From: an uncultured Prevotellaceae bacterium
GTDB lineage: Bacteria > Bacteroidota > Bacteroidia > Bacteroidales > Bacteroidaceae
DNA length: 43,515 nt
Assembly: GCA_946407895.1 (NCBI GenBank)
Contig: CAMJQA010000023.1
Location: 1 to 43,515 of the forward strand
Direction of reading: 5' to 3'
This document shows, piece by piece, positions 8,082 to 17,528 of the stretch. A program made the position numbers and the translations under genes. A model generated the notes under the pieces. It was not told the origin of the DNA, did no database searches, and saw only the letters and a list, made by a program, of their open reading frames with translations. Position 1 is the first letter of the stretch, and the number at the start of each line of letters is the position of its first letter.

Positions 8082-9028
8082 ACAGTTTCTGTTTTAACTA
8101 AAGAAGAATAACCTTCGAAGGCCTTCCTCGTTGGTTTCCAGCGAAGAAAGACAAGTTCAAAAAGGGCAACGCCGATAAGGGCCGTCAGGATGCCCAGCAA
8201 TACATCTATTATATAATGATGAGACGTATAGACAGCAGCAAACCAAATACCCGCCGAAATGAAGCCAAGCAGGCACTTCACCCAGCATCTGCAACGCCCG
8301 ATTACAGCATACAGAAAAGCCGAGAAGACATAGGCGGCATGCAGGGAGGGAACAGCTGCAAAGACGTTGGAACTGTGGCAGTAGATGCCATGAAAGACAT
8401 TCACGCCAAGCAACTCGTCGAAGCGCCCCAGGCCAGCCACCTCGCCCGGCGTATCCAGCACAGGAGTGAAACCATAGTGCATCACATACCAAGGCGGAGC
8501 TGCCGGATGGATGTAGTAGCCGATGAAGCCAATCCAGTTGACAAGCAGAAAGACTATGGAGTACTTCAGGCTGAGACTGCGCTCCCCTGCGAGGAACAGG
8601 CCGATGCAGAAGAGCATAGGCGCCGGCACCCAGCAGAGATAGAACAGCCCGCTCAGGAAATCCAGGAAAGCCCAATGATGCTGAATAAAATACTCATTGG
8701 CCGTAAGGACGCCCGAAGCCGTAGGAATGCCGAAGACGGCCTTCTCCGTCTCATAGATTTGCTGAACATCAATGGGATTGACCATATAGTTGGGATAAAG
8801 CCTCATCCAATCGTATGAAATGGCAAACAGGACAAAGGGAATCAGCACAAACGCCAGCTTACGCGACTCGCGGTTAGGAATAAAGAACAGCAGGAATGAT
8901 GCCGTAATCACAAAGTGAGCAGGCATCAGGCCCACAAACAGATAGGCTATGACATAGAACAAGAGCCAAAGCCCTATGCACCAGGCGCTTTGTTTGAAGG
9001 TGGGAGGAGTAAAAAGGGGGCGCTTCAC
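8078..9028 (-). CDS. PAP2/AUR1-like membrane enzyme, probable inositol-phosphoceramide synthase
   Basis: This membrane protein of about 316 residues has roughly six helices. It carries the lipid phosphatase/phosphotransferase motifs in the AUR1 arrangement: [10 protein letters not shown] (the PSGH-equivalent with a catalytic His) and [12 protein letters not shown] (the second His and Asp). AUR1-type enzymes move phosphoinositol from phosphatidylinositol to ceramide. Bacteroidales make dihydroceramides, and a PAP2 gene in the characterised B. thetaiotaomicron inositol-lipid cluster is assigned this role. The chosen start is GTG at 9028, whose GTGA overlaps the stop of the preceding gene. An in-frame TTG at 9052 would add eight residues; no ATG occurs until residue 36 of the GTG-initiated form. 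The next gene also overlaps by ATGA. Confidence 0.78.
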   Translation of the reverse strand: MKRPLFTPPTFKQSAWCIGLWLLFYVIAYLFVGLMPAHFVITASFLLFFIPNRESRKLAFVLIPFVLFAISYDWMRLYPNYMVNPIDVQQIYETEKAVFGIPTASGVLTANEYFIQHHWAFLDFLSGLFYLCWVPAPMLFCIGLFLAGERSLSLKYSIVFLLVNWIGFIGYYIHPAAPPWYVMHYGFTPVLDTPGEVAGLGRFDELLGVNVFHGIYCHSSNVFAAVPSLHAAYVFSAFLYAVIGRCRCWVKCLLGFISAGIWFAAVYTSHHYIIDVLLGILTALIGVALFELVFLRWKPTRKAFEGYSSLVKTETV

Positions 9029-9675
9029 TTCTTCCTCAGTTGCCTGTAACAATGAATGATGCGCCAGAAGGCCGTCAGATTAGCCAGCACGGCAATCAGA
9101 CCCATAGGAACAATTGTAAACAGAACGGGGTCGAAGGACGTCTTGCCTGCAAAGATGCCCGTCAGAATCAGTCCCAGGGCAGTCAGTACCACACGCTCGG
9201 GCCGCTGCATCAGGCCCACCTTGCACTCAATGCCGAGTCCCTCGGCACGGGCCCTCACATAGCTGACCATAATAGAACCGATAAGGGCGATATAGGTGAT
9301 GATGCACCCCCAGACATAACTGCAGCTGCTGAACCAGACGGAAATACCGAACAGCGTAACCAACTCGCTATAACGGTCCAACACAGAATCATACAGGGCA
9401 CCAAAGGTGCTTGACATTCCGCCAAGCCGGGCAATGCGCCCGTCCATCATATCGAAAAGACCCGCAAAGAGGATGACGGCACCAGCCCAACCCAGATAGC
9501 TGAGATTCTGAGGATGGTTCAAAGCCCCATACAACAATAATACTGCGGCAACCACGTTCAGGACGAAGCCCGATGTCGTCACGAAGTTAGGTGTAATGCC
9601 TACTCGGATCATGCCCTTCACAAGGGGATTGATGACCCAGTAAATAATTTTCTGTAGGAAATCTCTATAATTCAT
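9025..9675 (-). CDS. CDP-alcohol phosphotransferase, probable phosphatidylinositol-phosphate synthase
   Basis: The 216-residue membrane protein contains the complete CDP-alcohol phosphatidyltransferase motif. DMMDGRIAR is followed by GALYDSVLD, giving the D-x2-D-G-x2-A-R and G-x3-D-x3-D metal and CDP-binding residues. Enzymes of this class condense CDP-diacylglycerol with an alcohol such as inositol phosphate, glycerol phosphate or serine. The combination with a PgpA-like phosphatase and an AUR1-like PAP2 gene is that of the B. thetaiotaomicron inositol-lipid cluster, so inositol 1-phosphate is the favoured substrate. Glycerol phosphate is the main alternative, because a PgpA-type phosphatase would also fit phosphatidylglycerol synthesis. 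ATG 9675 lies 25 bp after the pgpA-like stop. An in-frame upstream start would overlap that gene by about 70 bp and add a non-conserved stretch. Confidence 0.8.
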   Translation of the reverse strand: MNYRDFLQKIIYWVINPLVKGMIRVGITPNFVTTSGFVLNVVAAVLLLYGALNHPQNLSYLGWAGAVILFAGLFDMMDGRIARLGGMSSTFGALYDSVLDRYSELVTLFGISVWFSSCSYVWGCIITYIALIGSIMVSYVRARAEGLGIECKVGLMQRPERVVLTALGLILTGIFAGKTSFDPVLFTIVPMGLIAVLANLTAFWRIIHCYRQLRKK

Positions 9676-9700
9676 ATCCTTCTTATGCTTTTTTGTTCTG

Positions 9701-10210
9701 CTAACCACAAAGTGGCAATATAATATATTGTATAATGTACAAGACCATAAAACCGTAGATACCCGCCAGCACATCGTCCATCATGACACCGACACCGCCA
9801 GGCATCGCCTCCATCTGGCGTACGCCACAGGGCTTCACTATGTCGAAAAAACGAAAGAGCGCAAACGCGGCCAATCCATACCATAGGCTGCCAGCTGGAG
9901 CAACCAGCAGGCTAATCCACGTTCCGACGACTTCATCAATAACCACCCGGGAAGGGTCCTCGCCCCAGTATGGCGATAAGCGGTTGGCCGACCAAACGCC
10001 CAACAGGCAGAAACAGAGGACGAGGAGCAGCGTCACCACCTTCAGCAGAGGGTCGCCCATGAAGGCCGACAAGCCGAACCAGATTAAAAACGCCAGCAAT
10101 GCTCCCGTCGTACCCGGAGCAACAGGGCTGTAGCCACTGCCAAATCCGCTCCCTATAATAGTAGGTAGGAGAGGCGCGCCTGGTTTGTATGTATTATGCT
10201 TCGGGTTCAT
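9701..10210 (-). CDS. pgpA: PgpA-like phosphatidyl-X-phosphate phosphatase
   Basis: The 169-residue membrane protein has the PgpA family blocks: [15 protein letters not shown], the acidic [13 protein letters not shown] and [13 protein letters not shown]. PgpA removes the phosphate from phosphatidylglycerophosphate. The homologue in the B. thetaiotaomicron inositol-lipid cluster instead dephosphorylates phosphatidylinositol phosphate to PI. Both reactions use the same metal-dependent site, so sequence alone does not choose between them. The gene sits between a GH28 gene (18 bp upstream) and the CDP-alcohol phosphotransferase (25 bp downstream), all on the minus strand. The context favours the PI role. 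The symbol describes the family, not a proven substrate. Confidence 0.82.
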   Translation of the reverse strand: MNPKHNTYKPGAPLLPTIIGSGFGSGYSPVAPGTTGALLAFLIWFGLSAFMGDPLLKVVTLLLVLCFCLLGVWSANRLSPYWGEDPSRVVIDEVVGTWISLLVAPAGSLWYGLAAFALFRFFDIVKPCGVRQMEAMPGGVGVMMDDVLAGIYGFMVLYIIQYIILPLCG

Positions 10211-10228
10211 AGGGCCATTGATTAAGAT

Positions 10229-11755
10229 TCATTCTCTTATCTGGCTGTCTGCCTCCAGACAGTTCTTCGTAAATTTGCTCTCGCGGGCAAAGAAAGGCCT
10301 GCCCGAACCAAGGATGGGGAGCGAGACACGCTCCAGCACAGCGTCCTGCGCATCATCAAAGATAAAGGCAGGACGAAAGTCCTCATCCTTCAGCGAGAGG
10401 CGGACGTTATGGAACGTAATACCTTGGGCATGCCGCACATAGAAGCCCCAGGCAGGCAGCTCGCCGAACATCGAGAACTCAGGATAGCTCTTTATCTTCT
10501 CGGGCACCTGCGCAATCTGGCTCAGCGGATAATAGAAGATGCCCTTCGAGGCACGGCCGGGATAGACAATCTCTATGTCCTCAAGGCGCACGTTCTCGAC
10601 GGGATGCCCCGGAATACCGGTAATGGAACTGGGGCGGGGATTGTAGTGCGAGCCGAACTCAGGGCCGCGCACATCGTAATCGCTGTCAGGGATACCAAAC
10701 GGCATCTCAACGAAGAGACGTCGGACAGTTACATTACGCAACTTACCCGCCGCATCACCATTCCGATGCCCCAGGCGTATGAAAACCGGATTGCCAGTAT
10801 TCGTGGCGTGAATATTCTCTACGAGCACGTCCTGCAAAGTGCCGCCATCAACACACTCCAAAGCGATGGCCGAGCGATAGGTGTCCTGAACCGTTATGTT
10901 GCGGACGGTGACGTTGCGGAAACCGCCCCAAGAAGCCGTACCGAACTTTACGGCACTGGCACTGCTGCGAATGTGGCAGTCCTCAATGAGCACATCCTCA
11001 TTACAGGAGGTTGTATCGTAGGATTTCAGGCAGATGCCGTCATCAGCAGAATTTATGCGGCACTTGCTGATATGCACCTGCTTACAGTCGGTAATGTCAA
11101 TACCGTCGTTGTTCCAATAAGCGCGGTTTGTAAAATCGATAGCGTGAACAGTAAGATTGCGGCAGGAATGAAACGACAATCCCCAGCACGCGCTATTGAG
11201 CAACTGCAATCCGTCAACCCGCAAGTTCTGACAATGGGAAGCGAACAGGAGTTTGGGGCGCATTGTTTCAGGCGACCGTTCCCGCTTTGCCGGCCCTATA
11301 GGCAACTCAGGCGTAGGCAAGTTTCGCAGGCTGTCAATATTCAGGGCCAAGGCACGTCCGTTGGCATCAATAAGACCACTACCTGTGATGGATACATCCT
11401 GCACCTTGTCGGCAACCAAAAGGGCCAAGGTAGAGTTATCCCACGCCTCAGAAGGAATGAGCGACTGATAGTGAGCAGGATTGCTACTGCCTAAAAGTAC
11501 GGCATCGCGATCTATACTTATCTCTACCCCCGAACGAAGAACGATGCAGCCCGTCAGGTATGTACCCTCGGTAAAGCAGAGCGTACCGCCGCCCTGCCTA
11601 CCAAGTTCGTCCACGACCTTCTGTATGTTAGACGTATTCAGCGTAGTACCGTCACCCACAATTCCATGTTCCGCAGCAGAAAGAACCCTCTTGCCCTTAG
11701 CCATTACCAATAAGGGTAGGCAGCAAAGTAAACACAGGAGGTTGATTCTTCTCAT
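10229..11755 (-). CDS. GH28 polygalacturonase-family hydrolase inside the phospholipid gene run
   Basis: The 508-residue protein has a signal peptide (MRRINLLCLLCCLPLLVMA) and a right-handed beta-helix. Its core has GH28-type features: NNDGIDITDC and SADDGICLKS with the paired catalytic aspartates. The canonical HG of polygalacturonases is replaced by a VKFGTASWGG segment, as in many divergent Bacteroidetes GH28 proteins. It is expected in the periplasm and probably cleaves a galacturonate- or rhamnogalacturonan-type linkage. ATG 11755 gives the signal peptide; a longer in-frame extension upstream would overlap pssA. The gene lies 38 bp after pssA and 18 bp before the pgpA-like gene, with no clear TAnnTTTG promoter of its own, so co-transcription with lipid genes is likely. 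That placement is odd for a pectinase-type gene. Confidence 0.84.
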   Translation of the reverse strand: MRRINLLCLLCCLPLLVMAKGKRVLSAAEHGIVGDGTTLNTSNIQKVVDELGRQGGGTLCFTEGTYLTGCIVLRSGVEISIDRDAVLLGSSNPAHYQSLIPSEAWDNSTLALLVADKVQDVSITGSGLIDANGRALALNIDSLRNLPTPELPIGPAKRERSPETMRPKLLFASHCQNLRVDGLQLLNSACWGLSFHSCRNLTVHAIDFTNRAYWNNDGIDITDCKQVHISKCRINSADDGICLKSYDTTSCNEDVLIEDCHIRSSASAVKFGTASWGGFRNVTVRNITVQDTYRSAIALECVDGGTLQDVLVENIHATNTGNPVFIRLGHRNGDAAGKLRNVTVRRLFVEMPFGIPDSDYDVRGPEFGSHYNPRPSSITGIPGHPVENVRLEDIEIVYPGRASKGIFYYPLSQIAQVPEKIKSYPEFSMFGELPAWGFYVRHAQGITFHNVRLSLKDEDFRPAFIFDDAQDAVLERVSLPILGSGRPFFARESKFTKNCLEADSQIRE

Positions 11756-11793
11756 TTTCAGAATTACTTGATCTAAATTATAAATAACCTCTT

Positions 11794-12501
11794 TTATGCC
11801 ATTCGCGTCTTCGACTTGACAAGTGAAAGTACAATATACCATAGAATTATGGCTGCAAAGGCAGAGCGGCCCAGCAAAAGGCAGGGCAGAGTACCCAACA
11901 GCAGTATGTACTTCCAACTGTTTTGGCGCCAATCCCATGTCTTGAACTTCAGGGAGAGCATAGGCACCTCGGCCACAAGGAGCCAGCTGAAGAGTATCAT
12001 GAACAGCAACAGAAAGAGTGCATTAAAGCGTTGTGAAGTCAGGAACGCGTGCTGTCCAAGGGCCAGTGCCCCCCAAAAGAGGGCATTGGCAGGTGTTGGC
12101 AACCCGATGAACTCGGTGCTCTGCCGCGTATCAAGATTGAACTTGGCCAAGCGCAGAGCCGAGAAAGCCGTCATAATAAAAGCTGTATAAGGCAGAATGC
12201 CATGCACGGGAATGAGCAGAGCAGGATAATGTACCTCGTGAAAGAGATAGAATATGACTGTGCTGGGAGCCAATCCGAAAGTAATTACGTCAGCCAAAGA
12301 GTCCAGTTCTTTACCTATAGGCCCGGAAATGCCAAGAGCACGCGCTGAAAGTCCATCAAAGAAGTCAAATACAGCACCCAGGATGATAAAGAGCAGGGCC
12401 CATTGGTACTTGCCGTGGAAAGCAGCACCAGTTGCTATACATCCGCAAATGAGGTTGCAGCAGGTAATAAGGTTGGGCAGGGTGAAAAGGCGGTAGTTCA
12501 T
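11794..12501 (-). CDS. pssA: CDP-diacylglycerol-serine O-phosphatidyltransferase
   Basis: The 235-residue multipass membrane protein has the CDP-alcohol phosphatidyltransferase motif DFFDGLSARALG, then GKELDSLADVITFG, giving the complete D-G-A-R, G-x3-D-x3-D set. The N-terminal segment LFTLPNLITCCNLICGCIA is typical of the type II (Bacillus-like) phosphatidylserine synthase. It makes phosphatidylserine from CDP-diacylglycerol and serine in the inner membrane. The decarboxylase gene lies 23 bp upstream on the same strand, forming the usual psd-pssA pair. Confidence 0.92.
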   Translation of the reverse strand: MNYRLFTLPNLITCCNLICGCIATGAAFHGKYQWALLFIILGAVFDFFDGLSARALGISGPIGKELDSLADVITFGLAPSTVIFYLFHEVHYPALLIPVHGILPYTAFIMTAFSALRLAKFNLDTRQSTEFIGLPTPANALFWGALALGQHAFLTSQRFNALFLLLFMILFSWLLVAEVPMLSLKFKTWDWRQNSWKYILLLGTLPCLLLGRSAFAAIILWYIVLSLVKSKTRMA

Positions 12502-12524
12502 AAAACGTTGCTCAGGATTTTTCT

Positions 12525-13247
12525 TCAGGCTTCAGTTTTCTCACCTTGTTTATACTTGGAATGGAGCTTGGCTATGACCGTCTCATTACCGGTAGTCTTC
12601 TGGTTCAACTCAACCAGCACCTCGCTGTCTATGGGCAGATAGAGATCTACCCGCGAACCAAACTTGATAAAGCCTAAGTGCTCATCAACATAGCACTCCT
12701 CGCCTTCCTGGGCATAGGTGACAATACGCCGCGCCACAGCCCCTGCCACCTGACGTACCAGAATGTCTGTGCCGTCGGGAGTAGTAATGACGATTGCGCT
12801 GCGCTCGTTTTCCTCACTGGCCTTGGGCAGCCAGGCACGATGGAAGTTGCCGTTCTGATGCTTCACCATCTTGACCGTCCCATCAACGGGAATCCAGTTG
12901 GCATGCACGTTGAACAGGCTCATAAAGATGCTTACCATCAAGCAGCGCCCATGCAGATACTCGTTTTCCTCCACCTCTTCAACAACAACGACCTTTCCGT
13001 CGGCCGGAGCCACAACGACGCCTTCCGTTTCACCATCGAAGATACGAATGGGACAGCGGAAGAAGTTTACCATTATCAAATAAACCGTCAGGGCAATAGC
13101 CAGAAATATATACAGAGGTATGTAATTGCTGAATACATAATAGATAATCAGACCCAGAAGAGCCAGAACTGCGGCGCTTCCTATAAGAGGCTGTACACCC
13201 TCGTGGTGAAGTCTGATTTTCTTTAGTTTCTTTAATCTTTTTCCCAT
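12525..13247 (-). CDS. psd: Phosphatidylserine decarboxylase (short type)
   Basis: The 240-residue proenzyme has two N-terminal membrane segments and then the short-type PSD domain. [14 protein letters not shown] and [15 protein letters not shown] are family blocks. The C-terminal [13 protein letters not shown] contains the Gly-Ser bond that self-cleaves to form the pyruvoyl group; this form has FGS rather than the LGST of the long E. coli enzyme. It converts phosphatidylserine to phosphatidylethanolamine. It is the first gene of the minus-strand lipid run and has its own promoter at 13270-13301. The divergent dnaE gene starts 132 bp away, a conserved Bacteroidales arrangement. Confidence 0.92.
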   Translation of the reverse strand: MGKRLKKLKKIRLHHEGVQPLIGSAAVLALLGLIIYYVFSNYIPLYIFLAIALTVYLIMVNFFRCPIRIFDGETEGVVVAPADGKVVVVEEVEENEYLHGRCLMVSIFMSLFNVHANWIPVDGTVKMVKHQNGNFHRAWLPKASEENERSAIVITTPDGTDILVRQVAGAVARRIVTYAQEGEECYVDEHLGFIKFGSRVDLYLPIDSEVLVELNQKTTGNETVIAKLHSKYKQGEKTEA

Positions 13248-13269
13248 GAGTTTTTGTTATGCTCGGGTG

Positions 13270-13301
13270 CAAAGTTAGCTTTTTTTTGCCGATAGACCAA
13301 A
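13270..13301 (-). promoter_or_regulatory. Promoter of the psd-led lipid operon
   Basis: The minus strand reads TTTG (13301-13298), then 20 bases, then TAACTTTG (13277-13270). This is a full Bacteroidetes -33/-7 pair, 23 bases upstream of the psd ATG. It is the only strong promoter seen for the seven-gene minus-strand run that ends at 7200. Confidence 0.7.
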
Positions 13302-13379
13302 AAAAAAGCGTAACAATATTGCGCATTTGAGAGAAAAGACGTAACTTTATGCCAGAAAACAAGATAGGAGCAATCAGAT

Positions 13380-16300
13380 ATGGAAGATTTCGTACATCTT
13401 CACGTTCATACACAATATTCTCTCCTGGACGGACAAGCCAGTGTGCCGAGGCTGGTCGATAAGGCCATAGCCGATGGTATGCGAGGCATGGCCATAACTG
13501 ATCATGGCAATATGATGGGCGTGAAGGAGTTCTTTAATTATACCAACAAGAAAAACGGCGCCCTGAAGGCCGAGGTTAAGTCACTGGGTGAAAAGCTAAA
13601 GAAACTGCAGGAAGCAGATAAGCCGGACATTGAAGCCATCCGGAAGACCGAGGAGGAACTGGCTATAGCCAAGCAGAAGAAACCATTCAAACCGATTTTC
13701 GGATGCGAGATGTATGTGGCAGAGCGTACAATGCACGACAAGACAAAAGAATTAGACTCAAGACGATATCATCTGGTTGTTTTGGCAAAAAACGAGAAGG
13801 GGTACCACAACTTGATAAAACTGGTGTCTCGTTCATGGACTGACGGATTCTACAACAAGCCCCGCACCGACCACAACGAATTGGAGAAGTATCACGAAGG
13901 GCTTATCGTATGCTCTGCCTGCCTGGCTGGTGAAGTGCCTCGAAGCATTCTGGCTGGAGACTTAGCCAAAGCAGAGAAGACAATTCAATGGTACAAACGC
14001 GTCTTTGGTGATGACTATTATCTGGAGATGCAACGCCATGAAGTGAAAGATCCGACTCAACGGGCAAACAGGGAGACCTACCCCGAACAACAACGGGCCA
14101 ATGCAGAAATCATCCGCCTGGCAAAAAAGTACAACATACGGCTTGTCTGCACGAACGATGTACATTTCGTAGATGAGGACAATGCAGAAGCCCACGACCG
14201 TCTCCTGTGCCTGGGCACAAACCGTGACCTGGACGACCCGAAGCGCATGCTCTATACCAAGCAGGAGTGGTTTAAGACTCGCCAGGAAATGAACGACATC
14301 TTCGGCGATGTACCCGAAGCGCTCAGTAACACATGCGACATATGCGACCAAGTGGAATTCTACAGCATAGACCACGCGCCCATCATGCCAAACTTTAAAA
14401 TTCCTGAGTCTTTCGGCACCGAGGAAGAATACCACAAGAAATTTACCGACGAGCAGCTCTTTGAAGAGTTTACGCACGACGAGAACGGCCAAGAGGTGAT
14501 GTCTAAGGAAGATGCGGAAAACAAAATAAAGAAGCTGGGGGGCGTGGATAAGCTGTACCGCCTGAAATTAGAGGCCGACTACTTGGGCTACCTGGCATAC
14601 GAAGGCGCGAAAAAGATATATGGAGATCCTTTGCCCCAGGAAGTTACTGAGCGTATGAAGTTTGAACTGCACGTCATGAAGACTATGGGTTTTCCAGGTT
14701 ACTTCCTGATAGTGCAAGACTACATCAATGCCGCGCGCCACGAACTGGACGTATCCGTGGGTCCCGGACGAGGCAGTGCTGCCGGAAGCGAGGTGGCCTA
14801 TTGCCTGGGCATCACAAAGATTGACCCAATCAAGTATGACCTGCTTTTCGAGCGTTTCCTAAACCCTGACAGAATCTCACTGCCTGATATTGACGTGGAC
14901 TTCGACGATGAAGGCCGTGGCAAAGTGCTCTCTTGGGTAACGCAAAAATATGGAGAAGAAAAAGTTTCGCATATTATCACCTACGGCACAATGGCTACCA
15001 AGTTGGCCATTAAGGATGTGGCACGTGTGCAAAAAGTGCCGCTTGACGTCGTAAACGGATGGTGCAAGGCAATTCCAGACCGTCTGCCGGATGACGAAAG
15101 TGGCAAGCCGCGCAAGATGAACTTGAAAAATGCCATCGCCTGCGTACCGCAGCTGGCCGAAGCCGAAGCATCATCGAACCCTCTCTATCGCGACACCTTA
15201 AAATATGCAAGAATGCTGGAAGGCAATGTGCGCAACACAGGCGTTCACGCTTGTGGTGTGATTATCTGCCGTGACGATGTGTCAGATTGGGTTCCCGTAA
15301 GTACTGCAGAGGATAAAGAGACTGGCGAGAAACTGCGTTGCACGCAGTACGAAGGCTCCGTCATTGAAGACACAGGTCTTATTAAAATGGACTTTTTGGG
15401 GCTGAAGAACCTATCTGTAATCAAAGAGTGCGTCGCATATATCAAAGACAGTATTGGGTTGGATGTAGATGTAGACAAGCTGGATATTGAGGATCCTGCC
15501 ACCTATAAACTTTATTGCGACGGACAAACTGTCGGCACATTCCAATTCGAATCCGTAGGTATGCAGAAGTACCTGCGTGAATTGCAGCCTTCCACTTTTG
15601 AGGACCTTATCGCCATGAACGCCCTCTATCGTCCAGGACCAATGGACTATATTCCAGACTTCATTGACCGCAAGCAGGGACGTAAGCCCGTCAACTACGA
15701 CATTCCATGCATGGAGAAGTACCTGAAGGATACCTATGGTATTACGGTATATCAAGAGCAGGTGATGCTTTTAAGTCGCCAATTGGCGAATTTCACTCGT
15801 GGAGAAAGTGATACGCTGCGAAAGGCTATGGGTAAAAAACTTAGGGATAAACTGGATCACATGAAGCCCAAGTTCATCAATCAAGGCCAGGCAAACGGGC
15901 ACGACCCGAAAACGCTGGAGAAGATTTGGAGTGACTGGGAAAAATTTGCATCCTACGCCTTCAATAAGAGCCATGCCACTTGCTACTCCTGGGTAGCCTA
16001 TCAAACAGCATATTTAAAGGCGAACTATCCCTCGGAATACATGGCAGCATCACTGAGCAGGAATCTTTCAGACATCAAGGAAATTACTAAGCTGATGAGC
16101 GAATGTAAGACCATGAAGATAGCCTGCTTAGGACCCGACGTGAACCAAAGCCAGGCGAAATTCAGCGTAGACAGTCACGGAAATGTCCGGTTCGGACTGG
16201 CTGCCATTAAAGGCCTTGGCGAAGGAGCTGTTGAAGCAATCATAAGTGAACGCAAACGCGGGGGACTTTACACTTCTATTTATGATTTCGTACAACGAGT

Positions 16301-17201
16301 CAATTTAAATGCTGTAAAAAGAAGTGGGCTGGAGTGCATGGCACTAAGTGGTGCTTTTGACTCATTCGCTCCAGACATTACGCGTGAGCAGATTGTGGGT
16401 AAGACTGCACGGGGAGAAGCGTTTTCAGATGTATTAATCCGGTATGGCACGAGTTATCAGACTTCTCTCCAAGAAGCCCAGAACAGCCTTTTTGGAAGCT
16501 TCGACATGGTAGAAGTAAGTCATCCGACTCCACCAGTGGTAGTACCATGGACTGACTTAGAACGCCTCAGTCAAGAAAAAGAACTTATTGGTATTTATCT
16601 TAGTGCCCATCCTTTGGATGACTACTCTATAATTCTTCAATATAAATGCACCATTCATACTGAAGATTTGGCAGACCTTACGCCATACGCAGACAATGAA
16701 ATCACATTAGGAGGCATTGTCACAAATGTCAGAAGAGGCGTCAGTAAAAATGGAGCGGCATATGGCATAGTAAGCATTGAAGACTATCATGGCGTAGGCG
16801 AATTAGCCTTATTCAAAGAGCAATGGAGTCGCTGGGGAGGTTATATGCAAGAAGGCAACATGATTTACATTACTGCACAAGTGAGACCTCATCAGTACAT
16901 ACAAGGGAAATTAGAGTTGATTATTGGAGATATAAAGTTCCTTAATGACGTAGTTAAAGACTCCGTCCAACGCCTTACGATAACAATTCCAGGGCAATCC
17001 ATCACAGACGATATGGTAGCAGGATTAATTGGAATGGCGGACAAAAAGGATGGTTCAGCAGAATTAATCTTCAGAATCCAAGATGCGGACGGAGAAACAA
17101 TAACCCTCTCCGACCCGTCAATGAGAATTAACGTCAAGAAAGAATTTATTGAATTTCTTGAAGACAATGCAAAAAACAATTTAAGTTTCACTATCATTTA
17201 A
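13380..17201 (+). CDS. dnaE: DNA polymerase III alpha subunit
   Basis: The 1273-residue replicative polymerase begins with a PHP domain (FVHLHVHTQYSLLDGQ, ITDHGNMMG). The palm catalytic block PDIDVDFDDEGRG follows near residue 500, then the finger and thumb regions, a helix-hairpin-helix region and a C-terminal OB fold. A lysine- and glutamate-rich insert lies in the PHP domain near residues 57-95, as usual for Bacteroidetes DnaE. It synthesises DNA on the chromosome in the Pol III holoenzyme. The ATG at 13380 begins directly with the PHP motif. Codon composition changes within the gene: GC-rich up to about 16200, clearly AT-rich afterwards. Confidence 0.97.
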   Translation: MEDFVHLHVHTQYSLLDGQASVPRLVDKAIADGMRGMAITDHGNMMGVKEFFNYTNKKNGALKAEVKSLGEKLKKLQEADKPDIEAIRKTEEELAIAKQKKPFKPIFGCEMYVAERTMHDKTKELDSRRYHLVVLAKNEKGYHNLIKLVSRSWTDGFYNKPRTDHNELEKYHEGLIVCSACLAGEVPRSILAGDLAKAEKTIQWYKRVFGDDYYLEMQRHEVKDPTQRANRETYPEQQRANAEIIRLAKKYNIRLVCTNDVHFVDEDNAEAHDRLLCLGTNRDLDDPKRMLYTKQEWFKTRQEMNDIFGDVPEALSNTCDICDQVEFYSIDHAPIMPNFKIPESFGTEEEYHKKFTDEQLFEEFTHDENGQEVMSKEDAENKIKKLGGVDKLYRLKLEADYLGYLAYEGAKKIYGDPLPQEVTERMKFELHVMKTMGFPGYFLIVQDYINAARHELDVSVGPGRGSAAGSEVAYCLGITKIDPIKYDLLFERFLNPDRISLPDIDVDFDDEGRGKVLSWVTQKYGEEKVSHIITYGTMATKLAIKDVARVQKVPLDVVNGWCKAIPDRLPDDESGKPRKMNLKNAIACVPQLAEAEASSNPLYRDTLKYARMLEGNVRNTGVHACGVIICRDDVSDWVPVSTAEDKETGEKLRCTQYEGSVIEDTGLIKMDFLGLKNLSVIKECVAYIKDSIGLDVDVDKLDIEDPATYKLYCDGQTVGTFQFESVGMQKYLRELQPSTFEDLIAMNALYRPGPMDYIPDFIDRKQGRKPVNYDIPCMEKYLKDTYGITVYQEQVMLLSRQLANFTRGESDTLRKAMGKKLRDKLDHMKPKFINQGQANGHDPKTLEKIWSDWEKFASYAFNKSHATCYSWVAYQTAYLKANYPSEYMAASLSRNLSDIKEITKLMSECKTMKIACLGPDVNQSQAKFSVDSHGNVRFGLAAIKGLGEGAVEAIISERKRGGLYTSIYDFVQRVNLNAVKRSGLECMALSGAFDSFAPDITREQIVGKTARGEAFSDVLIRYGTSYQTSLQEAQNSLFGSFDMVEVSHPTPPVVVPWTDLERLSQEKELIGIYLSAHPLDDYSIILQYKCTIHTEDLADLTPYADNEITLGGIVTNVRRGVSKNGAAYGIVSIEDYHGVGELALFKEQWSRWGGYMQEGNMIYITAQVRPHQYIQGKLELIIGDIKFLNDVVKDSVQRLTITIPGQSITDDMVAGLIGMADKKDGSAELIFRIQDADGETITLSDPSMRINVKKEFIEFLEDNAKNNLSFTII

Positions 17202-17213
17202 TTATTGTAATTT

Positions 17214-17528
17214 ATGGCACAAGTTATCACAAGTGAGAATTTTGAGGCTCTGCTGAACACAGGCAAGCCTATGGTACTGGACTTTTGGGCTACATGGTGT
17301 GGCCCATGCCGCATGGTAGGACCGCTCATTGAGCAATTGGCCCAAGAATATGACGGTCATGCTATAATAGGTAAATGCGACGTTGATGAAGATGACGAAC
17401 TGAGCGCACGCTTCGGAATCCGCAACATACCGACCATACTCTTTATTAAAGACGGACAAGTGGCAGACAAACAAGTGGGTGCCGCCAGCAAAGCTGTACT
17501 GGAAGAAAAGCTAAAGGCCATATTATGA
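17214..17528 (+). CDS. trxA: Thioredoxin
   Basis: The 104-residue protein is a single thioredoxin fold with the active site WATWCGPCR (Cys29 and Cys32) and the cis-proline region RNIPTILF. It reduces cytoplasmic protein disulfides using thioredoxin reductase, which is not in this window. It follows dnaE after 12 bp, an arrangement conserved in Bacteroidales, and its stop overlaps the next start (ATGA). Confidence 0.95.
   Translation: MAQVITSENFEALLNTGKPMVLDFWATWCGPCRMVGPLIEQLAQEYDGHAIIGKCDVDEDDELSARFGIRNIPTILFIKDGQVADKQVGAASKAVLEEKLKAIL

Noticed and set aside
9025..10210. Plain phosphatidylglycerol pathway (PgsA plus PgpA) as the reading of these two genes
   Set aside because: Not excluded, but less likely because the same overlapping gene run contains an AUR1-like PAP2 enzyme and a PfkB kinase, which fit inositol lipids rather than phosphatidylglycerol.
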